NCBI GenBank assembly: GCA_963691705.1
Contig: OY829537.1
Location: 61,294,304-61,358,303, forward strand
DNA from: Viola odorata
Lineage: Eukaryota; Streptophyta; Magnoliopsida; Malpighiales; Violaceae
Reading direction: 5' to 3'
DNA length: 64,000 nt
Shown here: in pieces, positions 46,350 to 57,533 of the stretch
How the letters are laid out: each line of letters opens with the position of its first letter
How positions within the stretch are numbered: the stretch's first letter is position 1
Program-made: the position numbers and the translations under genes
The notes under the pieces: generated by a model
Database searches by the model: none
What the model was told of the DNA's origin: nothing
The model's input: the letters and a program-made list of their open reading frames with translations, nothing else

Positions 46350-49300
46350 GGAGAGACATCCGGAAGCATGGTGATGGTCCAGTTGCCCACAGACTCCCCT
46401 GACTTCTTAACGAAAATGACTGAACCAGGCGACGATCCTTCTTCTCCTAGAGTGCAGATACGGAGGTCTGATACCCTGATTGGATTTTCATTGATGGTTT
46501 CAGCGGCGAAGGGGAACGTGGTTCTGATATGGGGAATCAGCATTTTGCCCTCTGGCGCAGAACGTCCAAATAGCTTAGCCAGCTGCTTTTCTTTCTTTTC
46601 TTGGGTGATCCTGGTGAAATCGGCCTTGCTGGGTTGGTACCCTAACCCAAATCGATCTCCGACGCTCTTCGGAGGCACCCAGCCTTTCGATCCTTGTAAC
46701 TCGGCCCCGAGCCGTTTTCCTAATTGGAAGCTTCCCTCTAGTGTTGACTTAGTGGTTGTTTTGGCTACCCCAGATTTTGAGGCTTCGCAAACGGGGGATC
46801 CCTCCTCAATCCAACCCGCGTTGACGATTTCAAAGGCTTGGAAGGAACTCTCCAGGGTTTCGGTAGTTTCGATGTAAGGCACGGATGCATGCTTGGCCAA
46901 GATCAAGGCTTCTTCGGCCTTTATCGTGATGAGGGCATTGTCTTTGACGTATTTGAGGCACTGATGCAAGGAAGAGGGGACGGCTCCCGCTGAATGGATC
47001 CAAGGCCGTCCTAGAAGCATGCTATAAGCGGGTTGGATTTCCATGATCTGGAATGTCAAGATAAAAGGGTGGGGCCCGATGACCATATCCAACTCAATGT
47101 TCCCGATGATCTCTCGAGTGGTGCCATCGAAAGCCCTAGCCATCATTCCGCTAGGTTTTATGAGGGAGGAATCGACCGGCAGCTGTTCAAGGACATGCCT
47201 GGGCATGACATTAAGTGTGGACCCATTGTCGATTAGGGCCTTTGCTATGACGTGTCCCTTACATTCCACTGTGATGTATAGGGCCTTGTTGTGATCTCTT
47301 CCCGAGGGGTCGATCTCTTCTTCCGAGAAGGAAATGCTGCTTAAGGCTTGGATCCTTCCGACAAGGTTTTCCACCCCTTCTGTGGTGATATCCTTAGTCA
47401 CGAAAGCTTGTTTCAAGACTTTTAAGAGAGCTTGGCGATGCGGCTCTGAAGTGAGGATCAGCTCCATGATGGAGATACGAGCTGGGGTTTTCTTTAGCTG
47501 TTCGATGATGCTGAACTCGCTCTGTTTCATGATCTTGAGGAACTCGGTTGTCTCGTCCTCAGTTACAGGTTTGCTCAAACCTTGCGTCTCTTCTACTATC
47601 TCTTCGCGGATCACAGGGTCTTTCCCTTTGGCTTGTCGTTGCTTTTCTACTTCCTCCGAGATATAACATCTTCCGGTGCGAGTCATGCCCCCGATATGAG
47701 AGGCTTCGCCGATAGCGAGTGTTGTTGGTGCGACTGCAGGAGGGGTGGTGACCACCGTGTATCCGTAGTTGAATGGGACCGCGTGTAAGTCCCGGCTGGG
47801 AGTATTCACAGCTAATGTGAATACTACTTTGCGTGGGATCGTGGCTGCCTCCCCTGCCTGGGCCACATATTCGAAGGAGTAAGGTGCTGGTGGATTGTCC
47901 TCGATGGCGTTGATGGCTCCTTGGGTTTCCCCTTTGGTTTGAATGATCCCGAATGTTGCGAGTTGCTTGACTTTTTGCCGAAAAAGTCTGCAATCCTGGA
48001 TGTCATGCTTGCTTTCCCCTTGGCAGAATAGGCATTGGGCCTGACTATTCCCTGGGAATGGCAAATAAGCATTGTTGGCTAATGCGAAGAACAATTCTTC
48101 ATTGGGTACTTCCCCCATCGACAGGTGAGAAAGGTCAATTCCAATGGAAGAAATGTCGCTCATCCCAGGATTATGGTGCGGTAGAGGACTGGTTGTCATA
48201 TCAGGACCCCTTGTCAAACCTTTGGACGAGATTCGTCCTTCTTTGGTTAGGTGCTCGACCTTCTCTCTAAAGTCGTAACAGTTTTCCAAGGAGTGTCCTC
48301 GGGTTCCGGCGTGATATTCGCAGCTATCCTTTGGATCATACCAGCTAGGGTAAGGAAGGGATTGAGGCGAGAGTGGGGATGGTGTAATCTGCCCGTCTGC
48401 CAAAAGGCTTGCGTAGATCTCTTTCAAAGGAAACGGAGGAAGCGACCATGTCGGTGAAGGGTATGACTCGGAGTCTGAGGATTCCCAAGAAGGTAGTAAG
48501 GGCACTGTGCTAGAATAGGAAGGTGGTGCCGAATACCTGACGAGGTAATCGAACTTCCCGGAAGGTTGGCCCAAGGTGTCAATCTCGCGGTCGCCTTCGT
48601 CGCGGCGCGCGGAGAACCGCTTGCACGATGAAGTCGATCTTTTCTTCTGGACCATTTGGAGCGGGGTTCCATTGGCGTTATGCGGGATAGGAAATCCATC
48701 TCCGATCGTGTTGATGGATCCTTCCCCAGGGGTCACTTTCTGGGTTTGTATTACCCCGAGACTCGAGAGTTGTCTCACCTTTTCTGCGAATGACTTGCAG
48801 CTTCGGATCTTGTGACCGTCGCTTCCCTTGCAGTACATGCAGTGACTCGGATTGCCCCCTGAGTATAACACATATCCCTCTCGAGCTAAGGCCTGGAAAA
48901 GCTGTTCTTGTGGCCAACTCGATGCGGAAGATAAATGGTCGTTGCTTTCTCCTGCCGAGATGGCATTCACCCCTCCATTTCCTTGGGAATGATTGGGAAG
49001 AGGGTTGGTGGATGTGTTGGGTCCTTTTGCTAATCCTTCGAAAGATACCCATCCACTTTTGATCAAGTGATGGACCTTTGCCTTGAATGCGAAGCAATTT
49101 TCCAGAGTGTGACCTGGGGCTCCAGCGTGATATTCGCATCTTGCGTTGTGATCATACCACTTTGGGTAAGGAGGCAATTGAGGCTGAGCCGGAACCGGTA
49201 CGATCTGTCCGGCCGCCAGGAGATGTTTGTAGATTTCTCCTGCAGGGAGAGGGAGAGGAGGTGGAGGCTCTCGGTTCCACCGATTGTTGGTCGTGTTTTG

Positions 49301-50713
49301 GTTATTTGGGTCTTTTGGTGGGTTATATGGTTTGGGTTGCATAGGTTGTGATGTTTGCACTGGAGGTGGTGGGAAATTAGTAGGATTTTGAGGTAGGATA
49401 TTAGCGATTGGTGGTGAATTAAAAGGAAAGGAGGTGGGTTGATATAGTGACGCCGGCTGATACGGCGGTGGTACCAAATAAGGCGGTGGTGGCGGAAACG
49501 GCTGCCCCTGATTAACTTGGGGAGCGACAAATCCGACGTCCCTTTTCACGACAGATGCTTTCTTAGGTACAGACTCTGGTGTTGGATGCGTGATTCGCCC
49601 AGACTTAATCCCTTGCTCGACTCTTTCGGCAATTAGGACCATGTCGGAGAAGCTGTTTGAGGGGTTCGAGATCAGGTAGGTGTAGTAGGGAGCTTTGAAG
49701 GTGTGCAAGAAAATCGACAAGAGTTCCTTGTCGCTTAAGGGTGGAGAGATTCTCGAAGCCAACTCTCTCCATCTTTGCGCATAGGTCTTCACGGACTCAC
49801 CGATTTTCTTTTCCAGATTTTGCAGGTCGGCGCGGTCAGGAGCCACCTCCATGTTGAATTTGTATTGTCGGTAGAAGGCATCGGACAGGTCTCTCCACGT
49901 CCTGATCCTGGCTTTGTCCAGCCCCATATACCAAGTTAGGGCGTGTTTGGTCAAGCTTTCTCGGAATAAATGGATCAACAACGGTTCGTTGTGGATCATC
50001 TCTGCCATCTTGTTGCAGTATGCTCTGAGGTGGGTCTTCGGGCATTCTACCCCAGTATATTTTTCGAAGTCCGGGATCTTGTACTTCGGAGGTATGACGA
50101 TCCCGGGGACCATGCACATGTCGGCGGGACCTGTGGGATCGAATGGATCGGCCCCTTCGATTGCTCTGAGTCTCTCCTCGAGAAGATTCAGTCTGTCACT
50201 TTTCGGTTTCTCGGCCCCGATGGGGTTAGAACCGAAGGGCAGCATTGGTTCTGATGAGAACTGAGGTTGTGCTGGGTTGAAAGTGAGGAGCTGAGTTCCC
50301 ACAGGTCCGGGAACTGTGCTCGGAGGAATAGGAGGGAGATACAGGTCCTCTGGGTGGGCCTGGCTCTTGCTGGGGTCCACAGCAGGGTTGATTGAAAGGT
50401 ACTGAAGCGACGGGAAGATCTCTTCACCCGTCTTAACTGGAGGACTCGCAACGTTGGGTACAGTGAAGGGACTAACCCATCTCCAATGGCCCGGGGGACC
50501 AGAAAGTGGTGGGAGTACGGAAGGTCCTGCGACTGTGAGCGAAGAGTGAGGTCCTTTTGTTTGAGGGAGATCAAAACCCGGTGGTACTTCGGCGACAACT
50601 TCATCTCTTTCCTTTTCGGCCCTGGTGGCTCTTTCTGTAGTGATCCTAACTTGCTCCTCTAACTCCGTGATTCTAGCCATTAGTGCTTCATCGGTCTTGG
50701 CCGGTTCAGTCAT
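46346..50713 (-). CDS. Ogre-like gag-protease polyprotein, 1455 aa, uninterrupted
   Basis: This encodes the particle protein and aspartic protease. The start chosen is the ATG at 50711-50713 (MTEPAKTDEALMARI); the open frame extends upstream to 50872, but that part is hydrophobic and gag-unlike. Residues about 5-40 are a coiled coil. The gag core lies at about 205-370 (HLRAYCNKMAEMIHNEPLL, TWYMGLDKARIRTWRDLSD, YAQRWRELASRI). A Pro-rich linker follows. Zinc-finger-like motifs are at about 525 (CEYHAGAPGHTLENC), 623 (CMYCKGSDGHKIRSC), 798 (CEYHAGTRGHSLENC) and 893 (CLFCQGESKHDIQDC): a two-finger module present twice, 270 residues apart. The protease is at about 1140-1260, with active-site DNGS at 1162 and flap/tail LLGRPWIHSAGAVPSSL. 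DNGS instead of DTG is usual in the Tat lineage. No stop or frameshift occurs. Confidence 0.92.
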   Translation of the reverse strand: MTEPAKTDEALMARITELEEQVRITTERATRAEKERDEVVAEVPPGFDLPQTKGPHSSLTVAGPSVLPPLSGPPGHWRWVSPFTVPNVASPPVKTGEEIFPSLQYLSINPAVDPSKSQAHPEDLYLPPIPPSTVPGPVGTQLLTFNPAQPQFSSEPMLPFGSNPIGAEKPKSDRLNLLEERLRAIEGADPFDPTGPADMCMVPGIVIPPKYKIPDFEKYTGVECPKTHLRAYCNKMAEMIHNEPLLIHLFRESLTKHALTWYMGLDKARIRTWRDLSDAFYRQYKFNMEVAPDRADLQNLEKKIGESVKTYAQRWRELASRISPPLSDKELLSIFLHTFKAPYYTYLISNPSNSFSDMVLIAERVEQGIKSGRITHPTPESVPKKASVVKRDVGFVAPQVNQGQPFPPPPPYLVPPPYQPASLYQPTSFPFNSPPIANILPQNPTNFPPPPVQTSQPMQPKPYNPPKDPNNQNTTNNRWNREPPPPLPLPAGEIYKHLLAAGQIVPVPAQPQLPPYPKWYDHNARCEYHAGAPGHTLENCFAFKAKVHHLIKSGWVSFEGLAKGPNTSTNPLPNHSQGNGGVNAISAGESNDHLSSASSWPQEQLFQALAREGYVLYSGGNPSHCMYCKGSDGHKIRSCKSFAEKVRQLSSLGVIQTQKVTPGEGSINTIGDGFPIPHNANGTPLQMVQKKRSTSSCKRFSARRDEGDREIDTLGQPSGKFDYLVRYSAPPSYSSTVPLLPSWESSDSESYPSPTWSLPPFPLKEIYASLLADGQITPSPLSPQSLPYPSWYDPKDSCEYHAGTRGHSLENCYDFREKVEHLTKEGRISSKGLTRGPDMTTSPLPHHNPGMSDISSIGIDLSHLSMGEVPNEELFFALANNAYLPFPGNSQAQCLFCQGESKHDIQDCRLFRQKVKQLATFGIIQTKGETQGAINAIEDNPPAPYSFEYVAQAGEAATIPRKVVFTLAVNTPSRDLHAVPFNYGYTVVTTPPAVAPTTLAIGEASHIGGMTRTGRCYISEEVEKQRQAKGKDPVIREEIVEETQGLSKPVTEDETTEFLKIMKQSEFSIIEQLKKTPARISIMELILTSEPHRQALLKVLKQAFVTKDITTEGVENLVGRIQALSSISFSEEEIDPSGRDHNKALYITVECKGHVIAKALIDNGSTLNVMPRHVLEQLPVDSSLIKPSGMMARAFDGTTREIIGNIELDMVIGPHPFILTFQIMEIQPAYSMLLGRPWIHSAGAVPSSLHQCLKYVKDNALITIKAEEALILAKHASVPYIETTETLESSFQAFEIVNAGWIEEGSPVCEASKSGVAKTTTKSTLEGSFQLGKRLGAELQGSKGWVPPKSVGDRFGLGYQPSKADFTRITQEKKEKQLAKLFGRSAPEGKMLIPHIRTTFPFAAETINENPIRVSDLRICTLGEEGSSPGSVIFVKKSGESVGNWTITMLPDVSP

Positions 50714-51540
50714 TTTTCGTTTTTGAAGTCTACTTAGGGGGAGCCTGTGCGGAGTAGCTTGCTTTCGAGGAGCTATTGTGAACCTGAAAAAGGGAAAAAC
50801 ACAAAAAAAGTAAATACAAGTGAGGATATACAGGTGATATGCAATCCCGAGGCCTCCACGTTGCTCATTCATTTTCCGGCCACACTTTCACTTGATATTT
50901 CCAAGGAGGTCGGTGAGGCGAGGAATCCCAGTGGTTGACAAGATACGACAGAAGCCTCTATACATTCCCCCGATATGAAGCAAACCTGAGATGCTAACGG
51001 CGAAACCCAAATCAGCAGGGGCAACCAATGCCGCCATGCTAGGAAGATCTCTTTTTACACCATACTTTTGACGATGCAATGCCTGATGCCTGGTAAACTC
51101 AACAGAGGGGAGAGACAACAATCTTTTCATGAACTTGGAGTTTCTTTTTGTGATAAACTAGGAAGACATGATCATGAGTGAGTGATGCTCGGGTGTTTGG
51201 TTCTGATCTTTCGAAATTTCGGTGAGATGATTGCGTTTTATCCCGGAGAGAGATTTTTTTTGTTTTTTTTTTTGTTTTTGTTTTTTTTTGTTTTTTTGTT
51301 TTTTTTTATTTTTTTGTTTTTGTTTTGTTTTTTGGTTTGTATTGGAGGGATAGTTGATATGGAAAAGATGAGGCGATTTAATAAATATCCGAAAGAGTAC
51401 GACTTTATTAAAAAACGTTTACAAAATATGGTAAACTTGCCAACTTCCTAAATTCATCAAAAATGGCTAGGATAGATGAAATTAGGGGTCCTAGCTAAAA
51501 AGAACAGATGGGCCGATCTCCGAGCCTTTCCCTGAAGGTG
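50714..51540 (-). other. Spacer between ORF1 and gag with a T/G homopolymer tract
   Basis: There is no supported gene. The plus strand shows runs of T broken by single G between 51257 and 51331, that is A-rich on the sense strand. ORFs are short and unlike any known family. Confidence 0.65.
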
Positions 51541-53262
51541 TCATTCCTGGGCTTCCGAGTCCTGCTGCCAAAGGTACTCCATCGAAGCTAACTCCCATTT
51601 CTTCCTCTCTAACTCAGCCTCTAAGGCGGTAATTCGGCTTTGCAGTACTTGGTTGTTCCTTTCTCCCCAGCCTGCGCGAGTAGTCAAAACCCTTATCGTT
51701 GAATCCCTGTCTTCAATTATGGCACTTGATGCTTCTCTTTTGCGGGTTTCACTGCTCAAACGTTCCTTAAAGGCCCTGAGGGCCACATTCTTTTGTACTG
51801 TTTGTACGCGGACGAACTCCTTGTGCTGCCTGTCTAGTTCATTCATCTGGACCTTTAAGCCACATTGACGAGCTTCGGCCATATCCCTTTCCTCTATCAT
51901 CAGATCTCGTTCTTCTTGTGCTGCTAGCATCTGTTCTACCACTTGAGCGTAAGCCATGACATCCATTCCTTCGCTCACTTGCGATTCCCCTTCTTCTTCC
52001 ATCGGTTTTTGATTTTCTGGGCGAGGTAAGACATTACCATTAACTCGTCTCGACCTCCACTGTGGATATTCTGGTATTGTGGTTGCAGAGATGCCGTACC
52101 CTTTGAGGCAGAAAGGGTGGGCCCAGTCATAGGCGTACAGCTGAATGTTCTGATCTTCTCCAGCGTGTGGCAGGTCTGATTTCGTCATGCCAAAAGTTAC
52201 TGGAATGATTTGGGTGATGCGAAACTGTCTGAGGACGAGGGCCGGACAATAGTGAACGCATCCCCATGCTCCGATCAAAGGAACCCAAGGTAAGTGTCCG
52301 CAGCAGACGATGGGATTGGAAGTCTGCAGCCACTTGGCGTGCCAACTGAAGTCTTCTTCTGAGAGATTTATGAATCGGTTGATCCAGACATCCTTATTTT
52401 CCATCTCTCATCTATCCGTGGCCATTGCATTGATAACCCTGAGAAGAGGACATGACCTTATGTAACTTGCGAAGAAAATGGTCTGATCAGGAATCTGCTT
52501 GAAGTGGCTGACCAACCATACTGTCAACAACTGGGTGCAACATGTAAGTCTCCCTTTCCCTTTTCTTCGACAAGAGTCCAAGGAGCGAAATGTCTCGGCC
52601 AGAATGGCTGTTGTAGGATTGATGGCATTTGTTTCCATCTCATAAAAGATGTTGGCTGCTGTAGAGCCGATGGCATTCCTCATTTTCGGAAAGAGAACAA
52701 ATCCTACAATGGCGAAAGCCAGAATCCTTAAGCGTTTCTTTCCGTTGGACAATCGAAAGCGTGCCTCAATATCTGACCAGCACCAGAAGTAGTCACCTTC
52801 TCTGACACGAGTAGTGATTCCTAACAGCTTATCGAGCCTTATTTTGACACTTGAGGAGTAGAGTCGAACATTCTGGTATATGGCCGATATAGGAGAGGTG
52901 AAGCACATCAGAGCTGAGTACTCCTCTAGCGTAGGGGTCAAGTCTACCTCTTTGTCGAAAGAGAAGCACCGATAATAGGGATCCCAGAATTTTAGGGCTG
53001 CCCGGATGCAACCCCAATCAGTCTTTACGTCGACTAGGGTCAGTAGCTTTCCATAAATCCCCTCAAACTGTGTCTCTTCGTCTTCAGTCAGCTCATTTCT
53101 CAACATCTGAATCCTAGTTAAGTCAAAGTCCACGACTTCTACTTTGATCTTAGTGGTGATGTCAGGGGCGAACCCACGTTCCAACAGATCTCCTTGTACG
53201 GCCTGATCGTCGAAACTTCGTCCCCCGAAAATATCAAATGAAAGTAGTGTAGGTGCCGACAT
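51541..53262 (-). pseudogene. Ogre ORF1-like protein (DUF7745/plant-mobile-domain-like) with one internal stop
   Basis: This is the extra ORF that Ogre elements carry upstream of gag; its role is unknown. From the ATG at 53260-53262 the frame runs 284 codons (VDLTPTLEEYSALMC, WCWSDIEARFRLSNGKKRL, SYIRSCPLLRVINAMATDR) to a TGA at 52408-52410. It then continues in the same frame for another 288 codons (NRFINLSEEDFSWHAKWLQ, VCCGHLPWVPLIGAWGCVHY, ALVLRQFRITQIIP) to 51541. Homologous domains usually have Trp after the DR, so a single nonsense change is likely. Residues about 415-560 form a charged coiled coil (MIEERDMAEARQCGLKVQM, ITALEAELERKKWELASM). Apart from the one stop the ORF is intact over 574 codons. 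The domain name is from pattern recall. Confidence 0.8.
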
Positions 53263-53767
53263 GTCGAATGAGCAAAATGGGTCCTATGGGATAAAAATAA
53301 AATTTTAAATGCAAAGTAACCTGCACGTGTAAGAAATCTGCAGTTCATATAATAGAAAAAAAAAATATCACGTCAATATGCCACGAAAAACAGGTATAAC
53401 CATGATGCAAGTGCTGGGGCTCTGATTCCGACACCTCTAACTGGCTTGAATGGTTCCCGGATGATACCATGAAAAGGTCCCTAAAGTGTCGTCCAGTCGC
53501 CCGATTCCTTGCGAAATCGTATAACCTTTCGACTGGCTTTAGGGGTTCATCCGAGTTGGGATTGGTGAACACTACCCAGGACATGTGTCCTAGGGCGTCA
53601 CTACTACCCTCCTATTTTGGTAATTGTCCCCTGGGTGTAGGGCGCTATGAAATTCATATGACAATTGATAAAGTAAATAAATAAACAGACCAGCAATTGA
53701 TCAAAGCAAATAAATAAACAAATAAAACACCTCTCTAAAAAGATAAAAACTGGCTCCGACCCTAAGT
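53263..53767 (-). other. Leader of the Ogre-like element
   Basis: About 500 bp lie between the primer site and the ORF1 start, with only short ORFs. An A-rich stretch is near 53352-53362. Confidence 0.7.
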
Positions 53768-53785
53768 TCCCCAGTGAAGTCGCCA
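53768..53785 (-). other. Primer-binding site, tRNA-Arg type
   Basis: The minus strand reads GCGCGACA-GTT-TGGCGACTTCACTGGGGA. The 18 bases TGGCGACTTCACTGGGGA differ slightly from the tRNA-Arg complement used by Ogre/Tat elements and start three bases inside the LTR end. Confidence 0.88.
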
Positions 53786-53788
53786 AAC

Positions 53789-56700
53789 TGTCGCGCCCCG
53801 AAAATTAAAAATTCGCGAGTGTGCAACGAAATTTGAGACCTTCAGATGCTCGGCGTAAAAGGGACGCCTAGCAGCATGCAATGAAGTCGCCACCCTAATT
53901 TGGTTGCTAGGCTTAGGGAACCCTAATCATCATGGCATAGAAAATATAATAAGTAAAAAAACTAAAGGCACAAAAAAGGGGTCCGGACCCCAGACAAAGG
54001 TTCGGGGTCGTATTATGGTCTCGGGAAGGTGTTAGGCACCCGAGTCACATCCAAAAACGGTTACCGGTTGATGAGAGAGGTGTTTAAAAAGGTGTTTTAT
54101 AAAATGCGTTTTGAAAAAGGGGGCCCTCAGAGGAATCGTCACTTTAGTCTTTTTTATGATCGTGATGGGACTGAATTTTCCGTAAGACTGAATGAGCGCC
54201 CTCTTTTTTCATCATCGGGCCATGCATGATTAACCTAATTACTACGTGATCCTAACATGGATTGCTAACAGAGTACAGATTTAAATGATTGATTTTAATA
54301 GTGGAAAACTGATGTGGGATCGAAAATCCCCATGTACATGCAGTCAATACAAGCGAGAATTTAAAATCATATGAACATGGCATTTTAAGCAACTCTTTAA
54401 ACACGTTGTTCATGTGGGTTGATTTTAATTCTAGCAGTTCTATATATCATGCATGCAGTTGATATTCGCAGAAAGCATCGAATAAATAAAAAGGACTTGT
54501 GAGGCGTACTTTCGAGCGAAGCTTGAAATTAACCTACAAAAGGAGAGTGTTAGTGATAGCTCGAGAAATAAATAAACCATTTTATGAGTGCAAAAATTTA
54601 AATGACAGTTGATTGCATACGAGAAATGATGGATTTCACGCATACGAAAGTGAGATGCTGAGTTTGATAAAATGATGACAGCTGATTGTATGCGAAAAAT
54701 GATGGATTTTACGCATACGAGATTTAAATGCTGAGTTGATTGCATGCGAAAAATGATTGATTTTAAGCACACGAGAATTTAAATGCTGTGTTGATTGCAT
54801 GCGAAAAATGATTGATTTTACGCATACGAGAATTTAAATGCTAGGTTGATTGCATGCGAAAAATGAGTGCTTTTACGCATACGAGAATTTAAATGCTGGG
54901 TTAATTGCATGCGAAAAATGATTGATTTTACGCATACGAGAATTTAAACGCTGGGTTGATTGCATGCGAAAAATGATTGATTTTATGCATACGAGAATTT
55001 AAACGCTGGGTTGATTGCATGCGAAAAATGATGAATTTTACGCATACGAAAATGAAATGCTGTTTTGATAAGTGCAGAAAAATTAAATGCTATTGGCGAT
55101 TTACAGGGAAGAAAAAAAGTTTAATGATTTGCAGAAAATAAAACAGGTTGATAATGCAGGGAATAAACAGTTGGATATTTGCGGAAAATAAACAGTTGAT
55201 ATTGCGACCGACCATGTAGGCGGTATTGAATTTAAATTGCTGAAAGTAAATTGCTGAAATTTAAAGTGCGGGAAAGTAAAGTGCGGAAAAGTAAACAGTT
55301 GATAATTTGCGAAAGGATTTCCAGCAGTTTTGCGAAAACTTAAAGCAGTTGATATTGCAGAAAATAAACAGTTGATATTGCGACCGACCATGTAGGTGGT
55401 ATTGAATTTAAATTGCTGAAAGTAAATTGCTGAAATTTAAAGTGCGGAAAAGTAAAGTGCGGAAAAGTAAACAGTTGATAATTTGCGGAAGGATTTCCAG
55501 CAGTGTGCGAAAAATTAAAGCAGTTGAATGTTTACGAAAATTAAAATGCGACCGACCATGTAGGCGGTATTGAATTTAAATTGTTGAAAGTAAATTGCTG
55601 GAATTTAAAGTGCGGAAAATTAAACAGTTGATAAGTGCGACCGACCATGTAGGCGGTATTGAATTTAAATTGCCGAAAGTAAATTGTGGAAAATTAAAGT
55701 GCAGAAAATTAAACAGTTGATAAGTGCGACCGACCATGTAGGCGGTATTGAATTTAAATTGCCGAAAGTAAATTGCAGAAAATTAAAGTGCGGAAAATTA
55801 AATAGTTGATATTTACAGAAAATAAACAGTTGATATTACAGAAAATTAAAAGTGTTAGTACGACAAATAATCATACAAAACATACGAGTATTTTACAAAA
55901 AAACGTGATCCGAAGTTTTGAAAACAATTGAAAATGGGCTGGGCCCAATTGAAGAATGAAAAGAAGTGAAAAATGGGCCAGGAATAGTGCCTGGCCCATG
56001 AGAATTTAAAAGGGAATGGGCCAAGCCCATTCCCGCGTGAACAGTGCCGTTGGCCCGGCACTGTTCATTCGTCACCTTTCTTGGTCGCCGGCGTACTGCC
56101 GGCGGCAAAGCTCCGGCCACAAGTGGCCGATTTAAAAATCGTTCGTACCGAAATGTTCGTCTCTTCGACGACTTCCCGACTATACCAACCCCGATTTTTA
56201 GTTTGACTCGTACAAAATTTAATTTCGAAAAAACGACAAAACTGTTAATTATCGAAAACTAATTAATTTGAGCGATCTAACCAACGATTTTTAAAATTGA
56301 AGGAGTGTATTTAATCTACGTTATGCATATGAATTAATGACATAAAATAAAACAATTAACTTGCTCAAACAAGAGCCAAACGAAATTAAACAAGAAAGTG
56401 GCTAAAAAAACCGAGAAATGCTAGAGAGAGAAACTCACTCTCAAACTTTGAACTTTGACGATCTTCGCTCAATATGAGCAACTGATCAGAGGGAGGGAAG
56501 AAAGCAAGGTTTCTTGCTGTTTTTTTGGGTGCCCCGAATGCGTTGGAGGAGGGGGCTATTTATAGCCGAAGATCGCGTGAGGAGGAGGTGCGGGTGCTGC
56601 GCGTGGAGGCCGTGATGACGTCGCTGTGATGACATCGGGTCTACGACTGCGTGAGGTGGTGGAGCTAGGGTGATTGCGGTGATGATGGCGGAGGAACAGG

Positions 56701-57528
56701 AGGCTATGGACGCGACGGGAGCAGGTGGCTCGGGCGTGGGCTGCTTCGCTGCACTCCCTTGGCATTGTGCATGTGCATTATGCACATTAAATCAAGGGCC
56801 ATTGATTTGGTTGACTTTCCTTGGTTGACCAGATCAATGGCCATGATCAAATGGCATTTTATCTGATTAAAATGGCCTCGAGCCGGTTCCCGCGACCAAA
56901 CGTTCTGACTTTTCGAGCCGAAGGTACCGTCGCGTAGAGAAAAATACGACGGGTTTAACCGTCTACAGCGAAGGATGAAAATTCCTCGTTTAACGGGTTT
57001 ATTTTCGCGTTCAAAAATGTGAAACGTTTGAACAGAAAAATAATAACGTTACGCCGAAAATTACGCGAATCGCTGTAGACCGTTGCGACCAGAAAAAAAT
57101 CTAGCAACTAGTTGATGGAAAACATTTTAAAGTCAAGCTATTGTCCGAGTGGACTTACTCGGGTCCAATAAAAGCTCGAATAAAAATAATAATAAAATAA
57201 TAAAAATACTAAAAAATGTGCTAAAATATAAAAAATCCTAAAATTCGTGTGATGACCTAAAACGAAGAAAAAGTTAGCAAACGACTGCCTGATAATTAAA
57301 AATGTAATTTTTAAGGCTAAAAATATTAATGATAATAATAATGAAAATACATGCCGAAAAATTAAAAATGCGATTTCGAAAGCTGACGATGCTAACGATG
57401 ATGCTAAAATGCCACGAAACACCTAAGAATGCTAGCGACATTAAATCAACTGAAAATGACTGTAAATTAACTGAATAACAGAAATGCTAAAATTAAATAA
57501 AAATGGCGTCAAAATTCGGGTATCAACA
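53789..57528 (-). repeat. 5' LTR of the Ogre-like element, 3740 bp
   Basis: This is the upstream copy in transcriptional order, the one whose promoter would drive the element. The TATA-like CTATAAATAG (minus) is at 56556-56565, about 2.77 kb before the inner LTR end, so the transcribed LTR part is long and includes both tandem arrays. It differs from the 3' LTR by scattered substitutions only; no net indel was found. Confidence 0.95.
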
Positions 57529-57533
57529 CAGGT
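57529..57533. other. Target-site duplication (right) of the Ogre-like element
   Basis: CAGGT is identical to 37003-37007 and directly follows the LTR end TATCAACA. Confidence 0.93.

Larger units (their letters stand above)
37008..57528 (-). mobile_element. Ogre-like (Ty3, Tat lineage) retrotransposon, 20521 bp, RT/integrase core deleted
   Basis: This is a complete insertion on the minus strand with 3740-bp LTRs, a CAGGT duplication and TG...CA ends. In transcriptional order: 5' LTR (57528-53789), tRNA-Arg-type primer site, leader, ORF1 (53262-51541), spacer, gag-protease (50713-46350), intron (46349-46200), pol remnant (46199-45298), a 4.5-kb non-coding 3' region with tandem arrays, polypurine tract, 3' LTR (40747-37008). 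Giant size, an extra ORF before gag, the tRNA-Arg site and a spliced intron before RT are the defining traits of Ogre elements. RT, RNase H and most of integrase are absent, so it must be non-autonomous. The LTRs have equal length and differ by roughly 30 substitutions by eye, indicating a recent insertion. Confidence 0.93.

Noticed and set aside
46311..46877. 188-codon + strand ORF opposite gag-protease, and other ORFs opposite 47-50 kb
   Set aside because: They lie antisense to the strongly supported gag-protease frame and show no family motif; they are shadows.
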